Below are positions 60,762-64,000 of a stretch of 64,000 bases of DNA, piece after piece. Numbering within the stretch: position 1 is the first letter of the stretch; each line of letters begins with the position of its first letter. Source of the stretch: Janthinobacterium sp. FW305-129 (GTDB taxonomy: Bacteria; Pseudomonadota; Gammaproteobacteria; Burkholderiales; Burkholderiaceae_D); NCBI RefSeq assembly GCF_020858115.1, contig NZ_JACYMM010000001.1:124001-188000 (forward strand), read 5' to 3'. A program made the position numbers and the translations under genes. Under the pieces are notes generated by a model that saw only the letters and a program-made list of their open reading frames with translations, did not search any database and was not told the origin of the DNA.

Positions 60762-61538
60762 TTACTGGATCTTTGCCTTCTTCATCAACTCATCGCGGTA
60801 GGCGGCGAGTTTCTTCTGTTGCAGCGACTCGGCTACCTGGCCCTTGACTTCTTCCAGTGCCGGCAGTTTCGTCGGACGGGTTTCTTCCAGCTTGATCACG
60901 TGGAAGCCGAACTGCGATTGCACGGGCGTTTGCGTGACCTGGCCTGGTTTCAGGGCCACCATGGCGTCGGAGAATGGCTTCACGTACGAAGCTGGGCTAG
61001 CCCAGTCCAGGTCGCCGCCATTGGCTGCGGAACCGTCTTTCGATACCTTTGCCAGTTCTTCGAACTTGGCGCCGCCTTTCAGCTTGGCGATGATGTCTTT
61101 CGCTTCCGCTTCGGTAGCCACCAGGATGTGGCGTGCATGGTATTCCTTGTCGCCGGCCTGGGCCTTGAACTTGTCGTACTCGGCCTTGATTTCAGCGTCC
61201 TTGACAGGGTTCTTCTTGACGTAGTCAGCCAGCAGGGCGTTGATGATGATGCTTTGACGGGCATTGTCGATCTGCGACTTGACTTCCGGACGCGTGCCGT
61301 AGCCTTGCTTGTCGGCTTCCTGGATCAGCACTTCGCGGCCGATCAGGTCTTTCTTGATGGCTTCGCGCAATTGCGGCGAATCGGCTTGCTTGCCTTGGGC
61401 GACGACTTGCTTGACGACCTGGTCAACGCGCGACGATGGGATGGCCTTGCCATTCACGGTAGCGACGTTTTGCGCAAATGCAGGGATCGCGACGACGGCG
61501 ACCAGGGCTAAGATCAGGCGGGCTGGCTTCAAAATCAT
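60762..61538 (-). CDS. Periplasmic peptidyl-prolyl isomerase, parvulin type (copy 1)
   Basis: 258 residues. The ATG at 61538 is chosen by AGGA spacing; an ATG two codons upstream is too close. A signal peptide (MILKPARLILALVAVVAIPA, ending FAQ) is followed by a SurA-like N-terminal helical domain (~25-130) and a PpiC rotamase domain (~130-225: HARHILVATEAEAKDIIAKL, NGGDLDWASPASYVKPFSDA, FGFHVIKLEETRP). It aids folding of exported proteins. It is about 70-75% similar by eye to the next gene, with near-identical DNA in places, so the pair is a tandem duplication. Confidence 0.93.
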   Translation of the reverse strand: MILKPARLILALVAVVAIPAFAQNVATVNGKAIPSSRVDQVVKQVVAQGKQADSPQLREAIKKDLIGREVLIQEADKQGYGTRPEVKSQIDNARQSIIINALLADYVKKNPVKDAEIKAEYDKFKAQAGDKEYHARHILVATEAEAKDIIAKLKGGAKFEELAKVSKDGSAANGGDLDWASPASYVKPFSDAMVALKPGQVTQTPVQSQFGFHVIKLEETRPTKLPALEEVKGQVAESLQQKKLAAYRDELMKKAKIQ

Positions 61539-61614
61539 GTTCATTCCTAAAAATATACTAAAAATCGATACGCGCGACTGTCGCGCAGTGCGTGTTCAGG
61601 CGCAGAATACACGA

Positions 61615-61636
61615 CCGGCGCCGAAAAGGGCGCCGG
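61615..61636 (-). terminator. Hairpin between the two parvulin genes
   Basis: CCGGCGCC / GGCGCCGG is a perfect 8-bp stem with a 6-base loop, 13 bases beyond the stop of copy 2 and before the start of copy 1. There is no T-tract, so it may lower, rather than end, transcription into copy 1, or stabilise the mRNA. Confidence 0.5.
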
Positions 61637-61648
61637 GGAGGTCAGTTC

Positions 61649-62428
61649 TTACTGAACTTTCGCTTTTTTGATCATTTCTTCCTGATACGCTTGCAGTTTC
61701 TTTTGCTGCAGCGCTTCGGCGATCTGTGGCTTGACTTCTTCCAGGGTCGGCAGTTTTGCCGCGCGGGTGTCGTCCAGCTTGATCACGTGGAAACCGTTAG
61801 GCGTTTGCACCGGGGTGTCCGTGACCTGGCCTTTTTGCAGTTTCACGAAGGCGTCGGAGAACACTTTCGGGAACGACGATGGGGCTGCCCAGTCCAGGTC
61901 GCCGCCATTGTCGGCCGAGCCCGCATCTTTCGATTGCTTGGCCAGGTCTTCGAACTTGGCGCCGCCTTTCAGCTTGGCGATGATGTCTTTCGCTTCCGCT
62001 TCGGTGGCCACCAGGATGTGGCGCACGTGGTATTCCTTGTCGCCCGTCTGTGCCACGAAGCGGTCGTACTCGGCCTTGATTTCAGCGTCGTTGACGGGGT
62101 TCTTTTTCAGGTAGTCGCCGACCAGGGCGTTGATGACGATGGCCTGGCGCGCGTTCTCGATTTGCTGCTTGACGGCTGCATCTTTACCGAAACCTTTGTT
62201 TTCCGCTTCTTGCATCAGCACTTCACGGCCGATCAAGTCCTTCTTGATCATTTCGCGCAGTTGCGGCGAATCCGGTTGCTGGCCTTGGGCGACGACTTGC
62301 TTGACGACTGCATCAACGCGCGACGATGGGATAGGCTTGCCATTAACAACGGCAACATTTTGCGCAAAAACAGGTACCGCGACAACGGCGAGTAGTGCGA
62401 TCAGCAAGCGGGCTGGCTTAAAAGTCAT
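61649..62428 (-). CDS. Periplasmic peptidyl-prolyl isomerase, parvulin type (copy 2)
   Basis: 259 residues with a signal peptide (MTFKPARLLIALLAVVAVPV, ending FAQ). SurA-like N-terminal region with VVNGKPIPSSRVDAVVKQVV, and a PpiC domain with HVRHILVATEAEAKDIIAKL, NGGDLDWAAPSSFPKVFSDA and NGFHVIKLDDTRA. It is a close paralogue of the gene downstream. Both sit behind bolA and yciB on the same strand, an arrangement common in Oxalobacteraceae and Burkholderiales, where usually one such parvulin is found. Confidence 0.93.
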   Translation of the reverse strand: MTFKPARLLIALLAVVAVPVFAQNVAVVNGKPIPSSRVDAVVKQVVAQGQQPDSPQLREMIKKDLIGREVLMQEAENKGFGKDAAVKQQIENARQAIVINALVGDYLKKNPVNDAEIKAEYDRFVAQTGDKEYHVRHILVATEAEAKDIIAKLKGGAKFEDLAKQSKDAGSADNGGDLDWAAPSSFPKVFSDAFVKLQKGQVTDTPVQTPNGFHVIKLDDTRAAKLPTLEEVKPQIAEALQQKKLQAYQEEMIKKAKVQ

Positions 62429-62512
62429 TATTAAATCCTGTTAGGGAAAGTTTCGTAAAAAACGCATGGGAAGAAATCCATCACATGGCTCGGGTACGCC
62501 AAAACGCCATCC

Positions 62513-62800
62513 TTACACTACTTCGGACGGCGCCAGGGCCACAATCGCCAATGCATGTATCTCATTATGCATCATATCGTGCACGGAATCATACACCAGT
62601 CGATGGCGCATGACGAGCCTGAGCCCCTCAAATCGGCTAGAAATAATGCGTAGATTGTAATGGCCTCCGCCCGAGGCGGCGCCCGCATGGCCCCGGTGGC
62701 GCGCCGAGTCGTCTTCCAGCACGCATTCCAGAGGGGAAAGTGCCGTTTCCAGGCGGGTACGAATGCGCTGCATGCGCGTTGTCGTGTCGTTCGTCATCAT
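62513..62800 (-). CDS. bolA: BolA family protein
   Basis: 95 residues; AAGGA lies six bases before the ATG. The BolA fold is clear: RIRTRLETALSPLECVLEDD, SARHRGHAGAASGGGHYNLR, RFEGLRLVMRHRLVYDSVHD, with the conserved C-terminal MHNEIHALAIVAL. BolA proteins work with monothiol glutaredoxins in Fe-S and stress pathways; the conserved invariant His is in EIHAL. Its start overlaps the yciB stop by four bases (ATGA), so they are coupled. Confidence 0.94.
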   Translation of the reverse strand: MMTNDTTTRMQRIRTRLETALSPLECVLEDDSARHRGHAGAASGGGHYNLRIISSRFEGLRLVMRHRLVYDSVHDMMHNEIHALAIVALAPSEVV

Positions 62801-63426
62801 GCGTCTTCCTTGATATGTTTTGCCAGGAACAGGGTTTGCGCCACGATAAAGGCAAAGAAAATGCCCGTCGCGCCGAATGCTTTAAAACTGACCCAGGCGG
62901 CCATGTCGCCCTTGTACAGCACGAAGGCGACGAACAGATTCAGCGCGCCGATGGCGCCAAAGAAGATGATCCATGCGGCCAGCAACTGGTTCCAGACGGC
63001 ATCGGGCAATTGCACTTGCGCTTCCATGGTCTTGCGGATCAGGTTTTTCTTGAAGCCCACGTGGGCGATCAAGAGGGCCAGGCCGGACAGCCAGTAGATC
63101 AGGGTCGGCTTCCATTTCAGGAAGAAATCGTCATGCAGGTAGATGCTGGCGCCGCCGAACACGACAAAGATGAACAGCGACAGCCACAGCATGCCGTCCA
63201 CCTTGCGCCCGCGCAACAGCAGATAGCTGACCTGGCAAGCCGTGGCGACGATGCCGACGAGGGTGGCGAGTATCCACGGCGCCTGGTCAGCCTTGATCAG
63301 GCCGCCTGACACGAAGCCGGACAAATATTGCTGCACGAAATCGTGCGTGGCCGCTTCATACATGCCGCCCAGCTTGAAGGCGGCGAAGAAGGCGATCAGG
63401 GGGAAGAGGTCGAATAGAAATTTCAT
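62797..63426 (-). CDS. yciB: Inner membrane septation protein A (YciB)
   Basis: 209 residues with five or six membrane segments. The start MKFLFDLFPLIAFFAAFKLG is the family hallmark (PF04279), followed by KVDGMLWLSLFIFVVFGGAS, FFLKWKPTLIYWLSGLAL, and near the C terminus NLFVAFVLYKGDMAAWVSFK. It is involved in cell-envelope synthesis and septation. Coupled to bolA through ATGA. Confidence 0.94.
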   Translation of the reverse strand: MKFLFDLFPLIAFFAAFKLGGMYEAATHDFVQQYLSGFVSGGLIKADQAPWILATLVGIVATACQVSYLLLRGRKVDGMLWLSLFIFVVFGGASIYLHDDFFLKWKPTLIYWLSGLALLIAHVGFKKNLIRKTMEAQVQLPDAVWNQLLAAWIIFFGAIGALNLFVAFVLYKGDMAAWVSFKAFGATGIFFAFIVAQTLFLAKHIKEDA

Positions 63427-63509
63427 GGCGAGACTTTACACTGGTCTTATTAAAATCATCTTAGGAATGGCTTAGGAGCAACCGAGTTGCTCCCAGGCGA
63501 TCCTGTGTC

Positions 63510-63911
63510 TCACGGCTGCGGGTCGAAGCGCAAGGATGCCGAATTGATGCAATAGCGCAATCCGGTGGGTGGCGGGCCGTCCGGGAAGACGTGGCCCAGA
63601 TGGGCGTCGCAGACGGCGCAGACGATTTCCGTGCGCACCATGCCGTAGCTGCGGTCGACGATTTCCGTGACATTCGCCGGGTCCAGCGCCTGGAAATAGC
63701 TGGGCCAGCCGCAGCCGGAATCGAACTTCGTGTCCGAGGCGAACAGGGGCGTGTTGCAGCAGACGCAGGTGTAGACGCCGTGTTCGTGGTGGTCCCAGAA
63801 CTTGCCCGTGAACGCGCGTTCCGTGGCCGCGTGGCGCGTGACTTCGTATTGCATCGAGTCGAGCATGGCGCGCCATTCGGCGTCGGTTTTCTTGACTTTA
63901 TTCGTGGTCAT
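63510..63911 (-). CDS. msrB: Peptide-methionine (R)-S-oxide reductase
   Basis: 133 residues; AAGGAG lies upstream of the ATG, directly after the stop of the next gene. Reduces methionine-R-sulfoxide in proteins. The two zinc CxxC pairs ([11 protein letters not shown] and [17 protein letters not shown]), the substrate motif [11 protein letters not shown], and the catalytic Cys in [15 protein letters not shown] are all present, so the enzyme should be active. It has no signal peptide. Confidence 0.95.
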   Translation of the reverse strand: MTTNKVKKTDAEWRAMLDSMQYEVTRHAATERAFTGKFWDHHEHGVYTCVCCNTPLFASDTKFDSGCGWPSYFQALDPANVTEIVDRSYGMVRTEIVCAVCDAHLGHVFPDGPPPTGLRYCINSASLRFDPQP

Positions 63912-63920
63912 AATGACTCC

Positions 63921-64000
63921 TTAGGATGAGCAGCTGACTTCAAGGTGGCTGGCCCAGTCGGGCGGCAGGGCCGCATAGTGCTGGTGTTCGGGCTGTTCGT
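63921..64000 (-). CDS. 3' end of an unidentified gene, cut by the window
   Basis: The minus-strand frame reads EQPEHQHYAALPPDWASHLE then VSCSS and a TAA at 63923-63921. It is open to the window edge, and its stop lies nine bases before the msrB start with the msrB ribosome-binding site in between, so it is probably the upstream gene of an msrB operon. Too short to name. Confidence 0.5.
   Translation of the reverse strand, partial: EQPEHQHYAALPPDWASHLEVSCSS

Overview
The window looks like a chromosomal piece of a high-GC betaproteobacterium of the Oxalobacteraceae, most likely Janthinobacterium or a near relative (Massilia, Duganella). The grounds are the codon use, the long two-domain beta-propeller phytase, a queE-queD-tadA cluster, a yciB-bolA-parvulin cluster, and a quorum-sensing operon in the gene order known from Ralstonia phcBSRQ. 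No rRNA, tRNA, CRISPR array or intact insertion sequence was seen. Gene density is high and several runs are tightly coupled by TGATG or ATGA overlaps.

Layout. 1-1.9 kb: the 3' part of an AIPR-family abortive-infection gene and a small orphan gene, both less GC-rich than what follows. 2-8.6 kb: a divergent phosphate-scavenging locus. A TonB receptor and a phytase run left; a degenerate GGDEF protein and an AraC regulator run right. Each arm starts from a well-formed PHO box plus -10. 8.7-13.7 kb: a PhcB/PhcS/PhcR/PhcQ-like operon behind a hairpin-rich leader. 13.7-26.1 kb: a TonB-like lipoprotein, an SRPBCC protein, a secreted nuclease, M28 and M16 peptidases, a ParE/Phd toxin-antitoxin pair, an active-type diguanylate cyclase, an orphan histidine kinase, and queE-queD-tadA with a terminator. 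26.2-29.9 kb: an iron/heme locus with a candidate Fur box, a heme-type TonB receptor and a HemS/HmuS-like protein that unusually carries a signal peptide. 30-45.6 kb: housekeeping and hypothetical genes (alpha/beta hydrolases, LD-carboxypeptidase, SRAP, MntP, UppP, LysE/LysR, DUF3334, GNAT).

45.6-47 kb is an AT-rich patch with an Mrr-like nuclease. 47-55.1 kb returns to core genes: ABC-F ATPase, nadA-nadC, a solute-binding protein, a TIGR03118 propeller and a YpfJ-type metallopeptidase. 55.1-57.7 kb is a strongly AT-rich insertion with one large P-loop ATPase fused to a PD-(D/E)XK nuclease, a candidate single-gene defence system. Its right edge abuts the start codon of the next gene. 57.7-64 kb: a SnoaL-GNAT fusion, a PhlG-like hydrolase divergent from a TetR regulator around a palindrome, an AlkD-like protein, tandem parvulins, bolA, yciB, msrB and the end of one more gene.

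The most unusual structure is a roughly 93-bp intergenic repeat present three times (29.9, 35.1 and 50.0 kb). Its inner hairpin shows compensatory changes, and two copies are enclosed by different but self-complementary arms, so it behaves like a selected folded element. Other leading points are the paired PHO boxes, the catalytically degenerate GGDEF with its c-di-GMP-binding I-site retained, the exported HmuS-like protein and the ATPase-nuclease island.
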